Origin: Ruegeria sp. TM1040
GTDB taxonomy: Bacteria > Pseudomonadota > Alphaproteobacteria > Rhodobacterales > Rhodobacteraceae
Assembly (NCBI RefSeq): GCF_000014065.1
Contig: NC_008043.1
Span: 62,001-126,000 of the forward strand
DNA: 64,000 bases
Direction: 5' to 3'
This document shows positions 26,486 to 35,101 of the stretch, piece after piece; positions within the stretch are counted from its first letter, which is position 1; each line of letters starts with the position of its first letter. The position numbers were made by a program, and so were the translations under genes. A model generated the notes under the pieces. That model saw nothing but the letters and a program-made list of their open reading frames with translations, searched no databases and was not told where the DNA came from.

Positions 26486-27669
26486 ACAAATTGTCCGCAC
26501 CACGCGCCCAACATGCCGTCGACCCTGTGGAACTGACAGCCGACCTTGTACGCTGCCAGACCGTGACCCCCGAGGAAGGTAGTGCGCTTAAGCTGCTAAG
26601 CGCATTGCTGAGCGAGCATGGGTTTCAGTGTCAGCGCATTGATCGCAACGGTATTCCCAATCTATTTGCGATTTGGGGAGAGGACCGAAATGGACGCACA
26701 TTCGGGTTTAACGGTCATACCGATGTCGTTCCGATAGGCGATCCAAAAGACTGGACCGTCGATCCTTTTGGAGCAGAGATCCGTGACGGCATTCTCTACG
26801 GGCGCGGCTCAACGGACATGAAATCAGGCGTTGCGGCCTTTGCCGCGGCCGCCATCGAGTTTGTCAACGAAACACCACCTGATGGCCGCGTCATCATCGC
26901 GATCACAGGTGCCGAAGAAACCGGCTCGCCCGACGGGACACGAGCCATTGTCCAATGGATGGAGGCCAATGATATTCGGGCCGACCACTTTATCGTGGGC
27001 GAACCGACGAGCCTTAAGTCCATCGGGGACGCAATAAAGATCGGTCGCCGGGGAACGATCACGGTCTTTCTGACCGTGACTGGCGTGCAAGGCCATTCGG
27101 GATACCCGGAAAAAGCGAACAACCCGCTTCCTGCACTGGTCGATCTTTTGCAAGGTTTCGGGCAGGCGGCCATGGACGAAGGAACGGAATTTTTCGCGCC
27201 TTCAACACTTGCGATCACGACGATTGATACAGGCAATCCTGCACGCAACGTCATTCCTGCGACGTGCAAGGCGACCCTGAGCATCCGGTTCAACGACAAA
27301 TGGACCTCTGGGAAAGTCCTTGACTGGGTGTCCAGGCATACGCGCGCCGCCGAGGACAAGTTCGGTGTCACGATCAGTGCCGATCACTACCTGTCGGGAG
27401 AGTGTTTTTTCACACCGCCCGGGGCTCTTTCAAAGCTGGTTCAAGATGCCGTCGAACAGGAAACGGGACAAAGACCACAGATGACGACCCTCGGCGGCAG
27501 TTCCGATGCCCGCCACCTCTTCAAGCACTGCCCGGTAGTCGAGGTTGGTTTGACCGGCGAGACCTTGCACCAGGTGGATGAGCACGTCTCCGTGGCCGAA
27601 ATCAATGCGCTCAAGACCGTCTACGGCAGAATCTTACGGGACTACTTCGGGTCGGAGGGCAAGATATGA
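26482..27669 (+). CDS. M20 family deacylase/peptidase (DapE/ArgE-like)
   Basis: A 395-residue di-zinc amidohydrolase of the ArgE/DapE/carboxypeptidase G2 family. Metal-ligand and catalytic motifs are all present: GFNGHTDVVP (His), GRGSTDMKSG (bridging Asp), TGAEETGSPDG (catalytic Glu pair), VGEPTS, and the C-terminal HQVDEHV (His). The closest named homologue is succinyl-diaminopimelate desuccinylase, but its place in a transport operon, overlapping the ATPase and the CapA gene by four bases each, points to a catabolic N-acyl or peptide substrate rather than lysine biosynthesis. No signal peptide, so it acts on the imported compound in the cytoplasm. Confidence 0.87.
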   Translation: MNKLSAPRAQHAVDPVELTADLVRCQTVTPEEGSALKLLSALLSEHGFQCQRIDRNGIPNLFAIWGEDRNGRTFGFNGHTDVVPIGDPKDWTVDPFGAEIRDGILYGRGSTDMKSGVAAFAAAAIEFVNETPPDGRVIIAITGAEETGSPDGTRAIVQWMEANDIRADHFIVGEPTSLKSIGDAIKIGRRGTITVFLTVTGVQGHSGYPEKANNPLPALVDLLQGFGQAAMDEGTEFFAPSTLAITTIDTGNPARNVIPATCKATLSIRFNDKWTSGKVLDWVSRHTRAAEDKFGVTISADHYLSGECFFTPPGALSKLVQDAVEQETGQRPQMTTLGGSSDARHLFKHCPVVEVGLTGETLHQVDEHVSVAEINALKTVYGRILRDYFGSEGKI

Positions 27670-28961
27670 CCACTCTGGCCCTGACCGGTGACAGCATCCT
27701 GCAAAGGCGGCTTCTCAGCACGTCAGATCCGGTTATCAAACCTCTCTTTGATCTGATCCGTGGATGCGATGCGGCATTCACCAACCTCGAGGTCCTGCCG
27801 AACGATTATCGCGGCGATCCCGCTTTTGACAGCGGCGGGTCGCATTTCGGCGCGCCGTCATGGGTGCTGGATGATCTGGTCGAAGCCGGGTTCGGCATGT
27901 TTTCCACGGCGACAAACCATACGCTCGACTACTCCATCTCTGGGCTTGAATATGGGTTGGACCAACTCGACAAACGCGGCCTGTGCCACGCCGGGGCGGG
28001 ACGACACCTTGAGGAGGCCCGACGCGCCGCTTACCTTACAACGCCCAATGCGGCGATCGGCATGGTCGCTTGCGGGTCCACTTATACAAAGGGGCAGGAA
28101 GCCGCGCGCCAGACGGCAGCCATGCAGGGGCGACCCGGCCTGAACCCGCTGTGGCCCGACAGCACCTATGAGGTGACGGCAGAGCAAATGGCCGTCGTGA
28201 AAGAGATGGCCGAGGGGCTGGGCCTGGAGAAGTTCCGCCAGATCCGCATCAGCACGGGGTTTGCCTTCGAGGCCCCGGAGGGCATTTTTCCCTTCAATGG
28301 CATGAACTTCCGCGTAGGTGAGCAAACCCGCCATGTGCGCCATCCGAACCCCAAAGACTTGGCCGCGATCATCCGCTGGGTCGAAGAGGCTAAACTGGCC
28401 TCTGACATCGCACTGGTCAGCATCCATGCCCATGAACATGCCGATGAAAAGGACCAACCAGCGGATTTCATCGTCGAGTTCGCCCACGCGGTGATCGACG
28501 CGGGTGCCGACCTAGTCGTCGGCCACGGGCCGCACCTGCTGCGTGGCATGGAAATCTACAAGGGCAAACCGATTTTCTACAGTCTTGGCAATTTCATCGG
28601 TCAGAATGAAATGGTGCGGCAGCTGCCAGGCGAATCCTATGATCGCTTTCATGTCGATGACCGACTGACACCGACACAGCTCTATAAGCAGCGTACACTA
28701 GATGACCAGAAAGGCTTCCCTTCCGATGAACGCTATTGGCAGACTGTGGTCCCAATATGCCACTTTGAAGGGGACGGACTTGTCGATGTCGAAATCCATC
28801 CCGTTTCTCTTGGCCTGGGTGAGCAGCGTCACCGCAGGGGGCGTCCACGTTTGGCACATGGTGCCGAGGCTGAATCTATTCTCAACCGGTTTTCCTCGCT
28901 GTCGTACGAATTTGGATCAACGCTTGAGGTCGGTGACACCTGCGCCAATGCCGTTCTCTGA
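27666..28961 (+). CDS. CapA family metallophosphatase-fold protein
   Basis: A 431-residue protein of the CapA/PgsA family (metallo-dependent phosphatase fold), known from poly-gamma-glutamate synthesis or release. Typical motifs are ALTGDSILQRR at the start, FTNLEVLP near residue 38, TATNHTLDYSISGLEYGLDQ near residue 80, SIHAHEHADE (about 257) and HGPHLLRGMEIYKGKPI followed by FYSLGNFIG (about 285-310). There is no signal peptide or membrane helix, unlike PgsA proteins, so it is cytoplasmic. Four-base overlap with the DapE-like gene suggests joint action on an imported compound, perhaps a gamma-glutamyl or similar peptide; this is inference. Last gene of the operon. Confidence 0.85.
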   Translation: MTTLALTGDSILQRRLLSTSDPVIKPLFDLIRGCDAAFTNLEVLPNDYRGDPAFDSGGSHFGAPSWVLDDLVEAGFGMFSTATNHTLDYSISGLEYGLDQLDKRGLCHAGAGRHLEEARRAAYLTTPNAAIGMVACGSTYTKGQEAARQTAAMQGRPGLNPLWPDSTYEVTAEQMAVVKEMAEGLGLEKFRQIRISTGFAFEAPEGIFPFNGMNFRVGEQTRHVRHPNPKDLAAIIRWVEEAKLASDIALVSIHAHEHADEKDQPADFIVEFAHAVIDAGADLVVGHGPHLLRGMEIYKGKPIFYSLGNFIGQNEMVRQLPGESYDRFHVDDRLTPTQLYKQRTLDDQKGFPSDERYWQTVVPICHFEGDGLVDVEIHPVSLGLGEQRHRRGRPRLAHGAEAESILNRFSSLSYEFGSTLEVGDTCANAVL

Positions 28962-29338
28962 GGGTGCCCGCTCCATTCGAAACATCGCGCATCTTAGATT
29001 TAGGGCGATGTCCATTAGGATTGCGCAAGAGCCTTGTAAAGTTCGCACAGCTACCTGTTCTTGAGTACAAACGTGGTCGAGGCTTTAAAGCAATGGCTTC
29101 AATCTAACCTGTTGGACTGCGTGCCATTCATTGCGTATCAGTCCCTGCTATTTGCCTTGTGATGAGTTCTCTGAATTGTCTTGGCCGTTGTGAACAAGCG
29201 GACCTTGGTGCAGCGCGCGGCATCGGTCAAAATGGGCTCGGAGCCGACCTCAGTGGCAGCGCAGCAACCTGTGATACATTGGACAGGTCAACGTCGGGTT
29301 GTCGTTGTGGGCGGGAATGGCGGATCGGAGGATCAGTC
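28962..29338. other. Left edge of the genomic island
   Basis: No gene is supported between the CapA stop and the integrase. Base composition changes to more AT-rich here. No copy of the tRNA-Arg 3' end was found, so an attachment site could not be placed. Confidence 0.4.
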
Positions 29339-29971
29339 ATGCAAACACCAAACTTACCAGCCATTCGCGCACTTCGCCCAGCTTGGAACAAGGGCCGCAT
29401 TGTGGGTCAGAAACGGCCGCTGAAGCCAAAGCACGTCTGGGCGATCCGTGTCCGACTTGAACTGGCCGAGAACCATCGAGACCTCGCGCTGTTCAATATG
29501 GCCATCGACAGCAAGCTGCGCGGCTGTGACTTGGTGAAGATGAAAGTCGTCGACGTCATGGCGTCTGGTCTGATCAAAGAACGGGCATCGGTGCTACAAA
29601 GTAAGACACAGAAGCCTGTGCGATTTGAGATATCCGAAGGCACACGCGCCTCGATAGAAAAGTGGATGGAAGATGAGCTCATGGTCGGCTCGGAGTACCT
29701 TTGGCCGGGTCGGTTCCATGAACGCCTGCACATCTCGACACGCCAGTATGCCCGGATCGTCCGGGATTGGGTCACGTCGATCGGTCTGGAGGCCAGCGCA
29801 TACGGAACGCATTCGATGCGGAGGACAAAAGTCACACAGATATACAAGAAGACCGGCAACCTGAGGGCGGTCCAGCTGCTACTTGGGCACACCAAGATGG
29901 ACAGCACCGTCAGATATCTGGGTGTTGAACTCGAAGACGCGCTAGCAATCGCGGAGGCCATTGAAATTTAA
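29339..29971 (+). CDS. Tyrosine site-specific recombinase (integrase)
   Basis: A 210-residue tyrosine recombinase with the full catalytic set: R61 (KLRGCDL), HSMRR with H158 and R161, LLGHT with H184, and Y193. There is almost no N-terminal core-binding domain, which makes it a short catalytic-domain type widespread in Proteobacterial accessory DNA. ATG 29339 has GGAGG upstream (cggatcggaggatc); a longer frame starting at 29159 has no family similarity and is rejected. It sits at the start of the island and points into it. A perfect hairpin follows. Its target site is unknown. Confidence 0.9.
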   Translation: MQTPNLPAIRALRPAWNKGRIVGQKRPLKPKHVWAIRVRLELAENHRDLALFNMAIDSKLRGCDLVKMKVVDVMASGLIKERASVLQSKTQKPVRFEISEGTRASIEKWMEDELMVGSEYLWPGRFHERLHISTRQYARIVRDWVTSIGLEASAYGTHSMRRTKVTQIYKKTGNLRAVQLLLGHTKMDSTVRYLGVELEDALAIAEAIEI

Positions 29972-29975
29972 CAAC

Positions 29976-30001
29976 TTGGGCCGTCTTCAGGGACGGCCCA
30001 A
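29976..30001 (+). terminator. Perfect hairpin after the integrase
   Basis: Ten-base arms TTGGGCCGTC (29976-29985) and GACGGCCCAA (29992-30001), six-base loop, then AGCTGCCTTTC. A terminator with a poor T-tract, or a recombination-site structure. Confidence 0.5.
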
Positions 30002-30029
30002 AGCTGCCTTTCATTGATAGGTAACAAGC

Positions 30030-30042
30030 TGCGGCGCAGCAT
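30030..30042. repeat. GCTGC-rich palindrome motif of the island repeat family
   Basis: GCTGCGGCGCAGC palindrome in the gap before the DUF429-like gene; the related GCTGCGGTGCAGC occurs at about 31022-31034, in the gap before the HEPN-like gene. Confidence 0.4.
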
Positions 30043-30140
30043 CTGAAACCTCACATTCAGCCCCTTGCACAGCAACTTCGCCCAAGGGAAGGTAGCAGAT
30101 GATGCAAACGATCCAACTGCTACAATGATAAGGCTTAGGC

Positions 30141-30704
30141 ATGACAGTGTTTCTTGGTTACGACCCTGGAGGAAAAGGCAAAAACGGTGTAGCTGCCATT
30201 CGGGTAATCTCTGACGAACCTGAGGTCGTGGCCAAAGCTACTGTTCGCGATGCTGCCGAGGCACTGTCTTGGTTGGAGGACTATGCAAAAACGGCGGTTG
30301 CACTCGGCATAGATACCCTCCTGGCTTGGTCACCTAAGGGCGGGCGGGCCTGCGATGATGCGCTACGACGGAAATATGGCGGCAATTCGGTTGTTGCTCA
30401 GAACTCCTTATACAGTTCTATGACCTTGAATGGTGCGATTGTGGCAAAGCGGCTCGGATTACCCGTCTACGAAAGCCACCCCAAGCTGTTGCTTCGCGTA
30501 TCTAGCGAGAATGGGATCCGCGAGATCTATGACGACGCAGTGTCCGCCACGGAAGCAGATCATGAGGGGGACGCTATCGTAGCGGCTTGGTGCGCAGCCA
30601 TGGGACATAGTCGCAAATGGGCCGTTGATCTCTATATGGACGTTGAAGATGACATAGAACTCGTGGTGCCGGAAGCTCGCTACCCTTGGTTTGAGAAGAT
30701 CTGA
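30141..30704 (+). CDS. DUF429-like RNase H-fold protein
   Basis: A 187-residue protein of unknown function. Three acidic positions are arranged as in RNase H/RuvC-like folds: FLGYDPGGKGKNGVAAI at the first strand (D8), GIDTLLAWSPKGGR near residue 57, and ADHEGDAIVAAWCA near residue 145, the last resembling the DALVAA helix of DUF429 proteins. It may be a nuclease or an inactive relative. There is no signal peptide. It is the first cargo gene after the integrase, on the same strand, and is followed by a copy of the degenerate repeat. Assignment to the fold rests on motif pattern only. Confidence 0.55.
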   Translation: MTVFLGYDPGGKGKNGVAAIRVISDEPEVVAKATVRDAAEALSWLEDYAKTAVALGIDTLLAWSPKGGRACDDALRRKYGGNSVVAQNSLYSSMTLNGAIVAKRLGLPVYESHPKLLLRVSSENGIREIYDDAVSATEADHEGDAIVAAWCAAMGHSRKWAVDLYMDVEDDIELVVPEARYPWFEKI

Positions 30705-30754
30705 CGCGAGTCAGCCCATTGCATCATTAGGCTAGCGCACGAGATTGTCGCGTC

Positions 30755-30937
30755 CGGCCCTTAGCCGACATTCACGCTAGGCGCGGCCAATAACCGGTAT
30801 CAGCCCATTATGACATTCGTCCATGCCGCAGCGAAGGGGATGCTGCGAGTACGAAGGGCTTCCCCAAAGCAGACCTTCAAGCTTGCACAGTTGACCCAGA
30901 CGGTGCTGCATCCGGCTTCAAGGTCAGCGAAGCGCAG
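30755..30937. repeat. Degenerate island repeat, copy A
   Basis: About 183 bases that align over their whole length with copy B at 31650-31833 (same orientation, roughly three quarters identity by eye). Shared blocks include CGGCCCTTAGCCGA, ACCGGTATCAGCCC, TGACATTC and CTGCTGCGAG-like segments, ending at CGAAGCGCAG. It fills the gap 30705-31111 with no gene. A and B flank the HEPN-like gene. Confidence 0.7.
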
Positions 30938-31111
30938 AGAATGATCTTTGCAAAGTCGCAGTGACCAGCCAGGCCCGCAGAGGTTACCGGCCCAAAGCTG
31001 ACCTTGACATGGGAAACGAAAGCTGCGGTGCAGCTTCCCAAAAGCGGACAAATACCAAATGACAAGGCAGAGTTGTCATCGAACAAGCTTAAGCTGTAGC
31101 CTGGCGAGAAT

Positions 31112-31603
31112 ATGTGGGAGGCTGACTTGGACGAAGAAATCGCAAATTTCATGCTTTTGGCTGCCAAGTTAGAGTTCTTTTTGGTCAATCTCGACCAAAC
31201 CTTTGCCCATGTGGATGGAAAGACACGGGTGGTTAGGGGCATCAACTGGGACCGGATCGGTCAATCATTGGAAGTCAAGCATCCTTTCAGCGGATTTGAT
31301 TTCGCAGGATCGGGGTTTCAGATCTTCAAAGAAACGACGCCTCAACTTCTGGTAGCCAAAGAAGGTGGCGGGTTGAAATGGGACAGTGATGAAATCGAAG
31401 TTTCGTCTTGGCAGATATTGTTGGGGCGTAGCTATGCTCAGCTTCGGAACAATGTTGCACACGGAAACAAGGCTCAGCTCTCGGCACCTTTCACACATGA
31501 TCGAACAAGGGAGTTTCTCGAAGCTGGGCGCCACCTGATCCACTTTCTTGCGGGAGCACATTCATCGGATGACACTTGGAGTTACGCAGTCCAGTTCCAT
31601 TAG
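31112..31603 (+). CDS. HEPN-like protein with an RNxxxH motif
   Basis: A 163-residue, mostly helical protein with no family I can name. Near the C-terminus it has LRNNVAHGNK (R112 to H117), the Rx4H motif that forms the catalytic site of HEPN ribonucleases in toxins, abortive-infection proteins and CRISPR effectors; a final helix (REFLEAGRHLIHFLAG) follows as in HEPN folds. A GGCGAG stretch precedes the ATG. No antitoxin gene is adjacent. It lies between direct repeats A and B like a cassette. Ribonuclease activity is inference from the motif. Confidence 0.5.
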   Translation: MWEADLDEEIANFMLLAAKLEFFLVNLDQTFAHVDGKTRVVRGINWDRIGQSLEVKHPFSGFDFAGSGFQIFKETTPQLLVAKEGGGLKWDSDEIEVSSWQILLGRSYAQLRNNVAHGNKAQLSAPFTHDRTREFLEAGRHLIHFLAGAHSSDDTWSYAVQFH

Positions 31604-31649
31604 CGTGCTCACCGTATCGCGGAAGATCCTCAGGCCATCAAATCGCGGA

Positions 31650-31833
31650 CGGCCCTTAGCCGATATTCACGCCAGGCGCGGCAGATGACCGGTATCAGCC
31701 CAAACTTGACATTCATGCAAGGCGCAGCAAAGGGGCTGCTGCGAGCGCGAGCGTCTTACTGAAAGCGGACCTTCAAGTCTGCTCAGCTAATCCAAGCTAT
31801 GCTTCACCCTAGACTGATGTCCACGAAGCGCAG
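31650..31833. repeat. Degenerate island repeat, copy B
   Basis: Direct copy of repeat A (30755-30937), 184 bases. The rest of the gap to 31986 shows no gene. Confidence 0.7.
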
Positions 31834-31986
31834 TTAGCGACATTTGAAAAGTGCTGGCGACAGCTGCTGGGCGAAGGCAACATGCTGTACAAGCAATGGA
31901 AGCAGCATACCTTTGCCGTAGGTGCAGCCCCGACCATCATCGAACGGAAGGGACGTGGGACAAAGCGCCCTTCAATGGGGCGCACT

Positions 31987-32586
31987 TCAAGGTCTAGTTA
32001 ATGTTCCGGTGGCGAAATCGTAGACGAAAAAATGACGCCCAAACCAGCTAAGCACTGTGGCCTCTGTCCCAATTGTCTTACCGTAAACGTCTGAGAAAGT
32101 GACTTTCAGCTCAATTGCCATCAGCGCCCTTCGGGTCGTGTCCCTTTGAGCGCTGAACTCTGCATCTTCTGGGTCACCTGTTAACTTCAAAAGGGCTAGC
32201 TCGCCTCCTGCCCTTATGGTTTTCCCGCATGGGTTTCCGGAAAATGCGTTCCAAGTTGCAACAACTTGTTTATCTGACATTTGCTCGATCAAAGAATTGG
32301 TAATATTTCCTGTATTGCTGCACTTGACCGTAAAGGCGTCAATTCTCATGGGCCCCACACCGGCATTCATAAGCCGAATTGATATTTCATCTTCAAAATC
32401 ACCATAGACAAAGTTTGCAATAGGTCGAACCGATAGTCGATTATGCTGTCTCTGAACCGAGAGTGAATATATGCTGAGAAATATCGCAACCAATGCGGCT
32501 ACGGACGCTCCCAGTGCGGAAAGAGCTGAGAGGGTGGCGGAACTCTTAGTTGCAAATTCCAAAATAACTTCAATCAATTCCCGCAC
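31987..32586 (-). CDS. Membrane-anchored hypothetical protein
   Basis: A 199-residue protein that I do not recognise. It has one strong membrane helix at about residues 20-44 (LSALGASVAALVAIFLSIYS) followed by QRQHNRLSVRP, a pattern seen in several short membrane-anchored proteins of accessory regions. The rest looks beta-rich (for example SIRLMNAGVGPMRIDAFTV) and contains two Cys. It lies alone between repeat copies B and C and opposite in strand to the HEPN-like gene. Codon use is less GC-rich than the core genes, consistent with transfer. Possible role as a membrane effector is speculation. Confidence 0.55.
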   Translation of the reverse strand: MRELIEVILEFATKSSATLSALSALGASVAALVAIFLSIYSLSVQRQHNRLSVRPIANFVYGDFEDEISIRLMNAGVGPMRIDAFTVKCSNTGNITNSLIEQMSDKQVVATWNAFSGNPCGKTIRAGGELALLKLTGDPEDAEFSAQRDTTRRALMAIELKVTFSDVYGKTIGTEATVLSWFGRHFFVYDFATGTLTRP

Positions 32587-32741
32587 CCCATGATGCGTCT
32601 TACGTTATCGGCAAATGCCGATCAGAGCATCCAACATATCTACGTCACCGCGAGGCTTCGATGATCTACGAATCGAAAACTACAACGGTTCTTTATCCTA
32701 GCTGTCATTTGTTCAAAGCGCAGCATCTGTTGCCCTGGACT

Positions 32742-32823
32742 CGAAGCCGACTTGCGGCAGCGCGGCGCCGGGTTGCTGGGAAACCGCACTTGGTCTCCGC
32801 CGCCAGATGACGCCAGCCAGCCC
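32742..32823 (-). repeat. Degenerate island repeat, copy C (inverted relative to D)
   Basis: The reverse complement aligns with copy D at 35406-35488: GGGCTGGCTGGCGTCATCT, then a diverged middle, then GCCGCAAGTCGGCTT. It lies in the gap 32587-33142, which holds no gene. Further downstream (about 32940-32990) the gap contains GCGAAGCGCA and GGACTTTGCAAAGTC, blocks also present near repeat A. Confidence 0.65.
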
Positions 32824-33142
32824 TTTTGAGACATTCGCACCAGGCCCAGCGCGCACTCCGCTGCAGACGCGAATTGTCGGGGGCGTTTGCCCTAAAGCGG
32901 CCCTTCGTCGGCCCCGGTGAACGCTCCCCAATGCTGCGACCAGCACAAGCGTCTGCGAAGCGCATAAACGGACTTTGCAAAGTCGGAGCTGGCAGAATCC
33001 TGTGAAGGAGACGTGTCACCATGTGGTTATCTAAGCGCATCACGTCGTATGACTGATCTGCAATCGAAACCGGTCGTTTGCGGTGGCACTCAAACCTGTC
33101 TTTCTTTTGAAAATCTTGGTAGCCTCCAGCAGACCCTGTCTT

Positions 33143-34261
33143 CTAGACGCTCTCAAATCGGCTCAAGACCCGAGCAATGCGCGCCTGATCGTCCTGAGAC
33201 AGAACATACATTGTGAATCCTGGACATTCCCCGATGGATCGCCGCAATAGGTGCGTCAAAGCCATCAGATTCTTTTGCTGATGCGAATTGAAGGTCGTCA
33301 AAGCCTCTTCCAGCTCATCTTCTGTATGCTTGCTAACGAATTTAAAAAACTTGCCAAGAAGGCCTGTGATGGCGTCCGACACTTGTATCCATGCGTGCTG
33401 CTTGGAATTCACGAACGAGAAGTGTGTCGCTGGACTGCCGCCGTCGTGAAGGTCGAGGCCTCTCAGAAAATTGGCGATCTGTGGTTCGATGTCTAGGATG
33501 TGTGTGGCGTTGCGGAACAAGGCGATCCTGTGCAGATAAAAGTCACCGAAACCATTGATAAGTATGTTTGGCTTTTCATCCTCGAGATAGGGAAGCCGCC
33601 GAAGGCGCGCCCCGACCCGCAGCACTTCCCTGAGGAACAGGTAATGCTGAGCTGGCAAAACACTCCGGCGTTCATCGAGCATCGCACCAAGCTCGGCGAT
33701 GAACTCGCATCGGCGTGCTCTGCCCACATCGGGGAAGTTGAACCGTCCCAAGAGCGCGGCCGTGGTGTCAAGATCAGTGCGCAGTACGGCGTACAAGGCG
33801 TTTTTGAGCATCGCATGAGCCATCATTAGGTTGACATCCCGCTGCTCGGTAAGGATGGAATCGATCACATCGACAATTGACCAGTAAAGTGGATCGAGCA
33901 CCTGAAAGTGGACGAACAGTTCGTTACGAACAAGCCAGTGAAGGAATGCGGTAATCTTCTTTGACTTGAGTAGGGCGGAGAAGTCGCCGTTGCCGAGCTG
34001 ATTTAATTTCAACTCAGAAGCAGATCTCTGGAGGTGGAATTCGTGGCTCAATGATGAAAAGTCGAGATGCGGTGCTCTTCCACGGTGTGCCACCCCTCCG
34101 AGCACAAAGAAGTCTGGCCTGCAGACATTCAGACCATCGGGTGTGAGGAACAGAGTCCTGATGTTGTTCGTTTCGTCGTAATGCAGCGTATAAGCCTGGT
34201 TGACGTTGGGCAGTTCGTGCCAAGCTAAAATCGTTTTCCGGATCGCTTCAAGGTTTGTCAT
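33143..34261 (-). CDS. DUF3800-like protein (large member of a tandem pair)
   Basis: A 372-residue protein. It begins with the DUF3800-style strand YTLHYDETNN (D29, E30) and FFVLGGVAH, and near the C-terminus has HAWIQVSDAITGLLGKFF (D296), matching the QVADxxxG helix that closes the DUF3800/RNase H-like site. The middle is helical and unfamiliar. Function unknown; DUF3800 proteins occur in defence and mobile regions and are predicted nucleases. It follows a smaller DUF3800 gene on the same strand by 144 bases, so the two probably act together. The assignment is from motif pattern, less sure than for the neighbour. Confidence 0.55.
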   Translation of the reverse strand: MTNLEAIRKTILAWHELPNVNQAYTLHYDETNNIRTLFLTPDGLNVCRPDFFVLGGVAHRGRAPHLDFSSLSHEFHLQRSASELKLNQLGNGDFSALLKSKKITAFLHWLVRNELFVHFQVLDPLYWSIVDVIDSILTEQRDVNLMMAHAMLKNALYAVLRTDLDTTAALLGRFNFPDVGRARRCEFIAELGAMLDERRSVLPAQHYLFLREVLRVGARLRRLPYLEDEKPNILINGFGDFYLHRIALFRNATHILDIEPQIANFLRGLDLHDGGSPATHFSFVNSKQHAWIQVSDAITGLLGKFFKFVSKHTEDELEEALTTFNSHQQKNLMALTHLLRRSIGECPGFTMYVLSQDDQARIARVLSRFESV

Positions 34262-34405
34262 ATGGACCTCGCTGAAGGCGCTAAATCGCCCTAAATCAAA
34301 ACTTGAAATTAACCGGTATATGCGTATGTTTGCACCAAAGGTTCCCCTCTGATGAAAGAACCCAAGGGTGTTCTCCAGAAATGGTAGTCAGGGGGGTCGC
34401 ACTCC

Positions 34406-35101
34406 CTAATAATAGTGGCGCGTACCGGTCCGAAAGATGTCGAACTCTGTGCGGATTTGAGGTGCGACTTTGGAGTGGGAAGATGGGTCTTTATGCTCCC
34501 ACTTTCTGTAGATCGCCCAGTTGAAGTAGTCCGCGACCTGAAGCCCGTAGTGCGCGGCGGACGGGTGGTGCATCAAGCGATATGGTGTGCCCGTTGGAAG
34601 CATTTTGGGAAGGGATGTCTTGATGCCCTTTTCAATGGCTCGTTTCTTTTTCTTCACGGGAATACTGTCAGTGATCACGACAACCTCACCAATTGCCCCC
34701 GGCGCCTTATCAACGGCGTACCGCAGAAGATAGCCCAGCATCCTCGGGTAGAACTCTTCCGGAGGCCGTAGGGCTGGACCCGTCTTGCTTTTCTCGACAA
34801 TGACTGCGTCGACGGAATTGGCAGGCACCTGAGCGGAAAGCATGTCAAACACCTTACTTCGGACATGCGGGTTGTCGTAGGCGCAGTGAAAATGATCCAT
34901 CGCAATGCGAGGTTTGATCCGGTGCTCGATCAGGTTGTACTTGAACGTATCTAAATCTGTGTGGAGCGTGAATGGGCGAAACAAGCTAACACATGTCAGA
35001 GTAAAGTATTTCGACCCCCTCAGCGAAAAGTCGAAGTTGCCTCCCTCGTCGAGGAAAATGTATAGGCTGGGCAGTGCTGGTGCGCTAGAAGTAATCGGCA
35101 T
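34406..35101 (-). CDS. DUF3800 domain protein (small member of a tandem pair)
   Basis: A 231-residue DUF3800 protein. The N-terminal strand is LYIFLDEGGNFDF (D18, E19), and a helix near the C-terminus is HYGLQVADYFNWAIYRKWE (D191), together the typical acidic residues of this predicted RNase H-like family. A further conserved pair is EVVVITDSIPVKKKK near residue 140 (Asp in an RNase H-type strand, then basic residues). Transcribed before the larger DUF3800-like gene. No toxin or methylase is adjacent. Nuclease activity is predicted, not shown. Confidence 0.75.
   Translation of the reverse strand: MPITSSAPALPSLYIFLDEGGNFDFSLRGSKYFTLTCVSLFRPFTLHTDLDTFKYNLIEHRIKPRIAMDHFHCAYDNPHVRSKVFDMLSAQVPANSVDAVIVEKSKTGPALRPPEEFYPRMLGYLLRYAVDKAPGAIGEVVVITDSIPVKKKKRAIEKGIKTSLPKMLPTGTPYRLMHHPSAAHYGLQVADYFNWAIYRKWEHKDPSSHSKVAPQIRTEFDIFRTGTRHYY

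Noticed and set aside
29159-29338. N-terminal extension of the integrase
   Set aside because: No ribosome site and a Cys/Gly-rich sequence unlike the family; ATG 29339 has GGAGG upstream.
30705-33142. CRISPR-like array in the repeat-bearing gaps
   Set aside because: The repeats are long, few and degenerate, with genes rather than spacers between; no short identical repeats occur.
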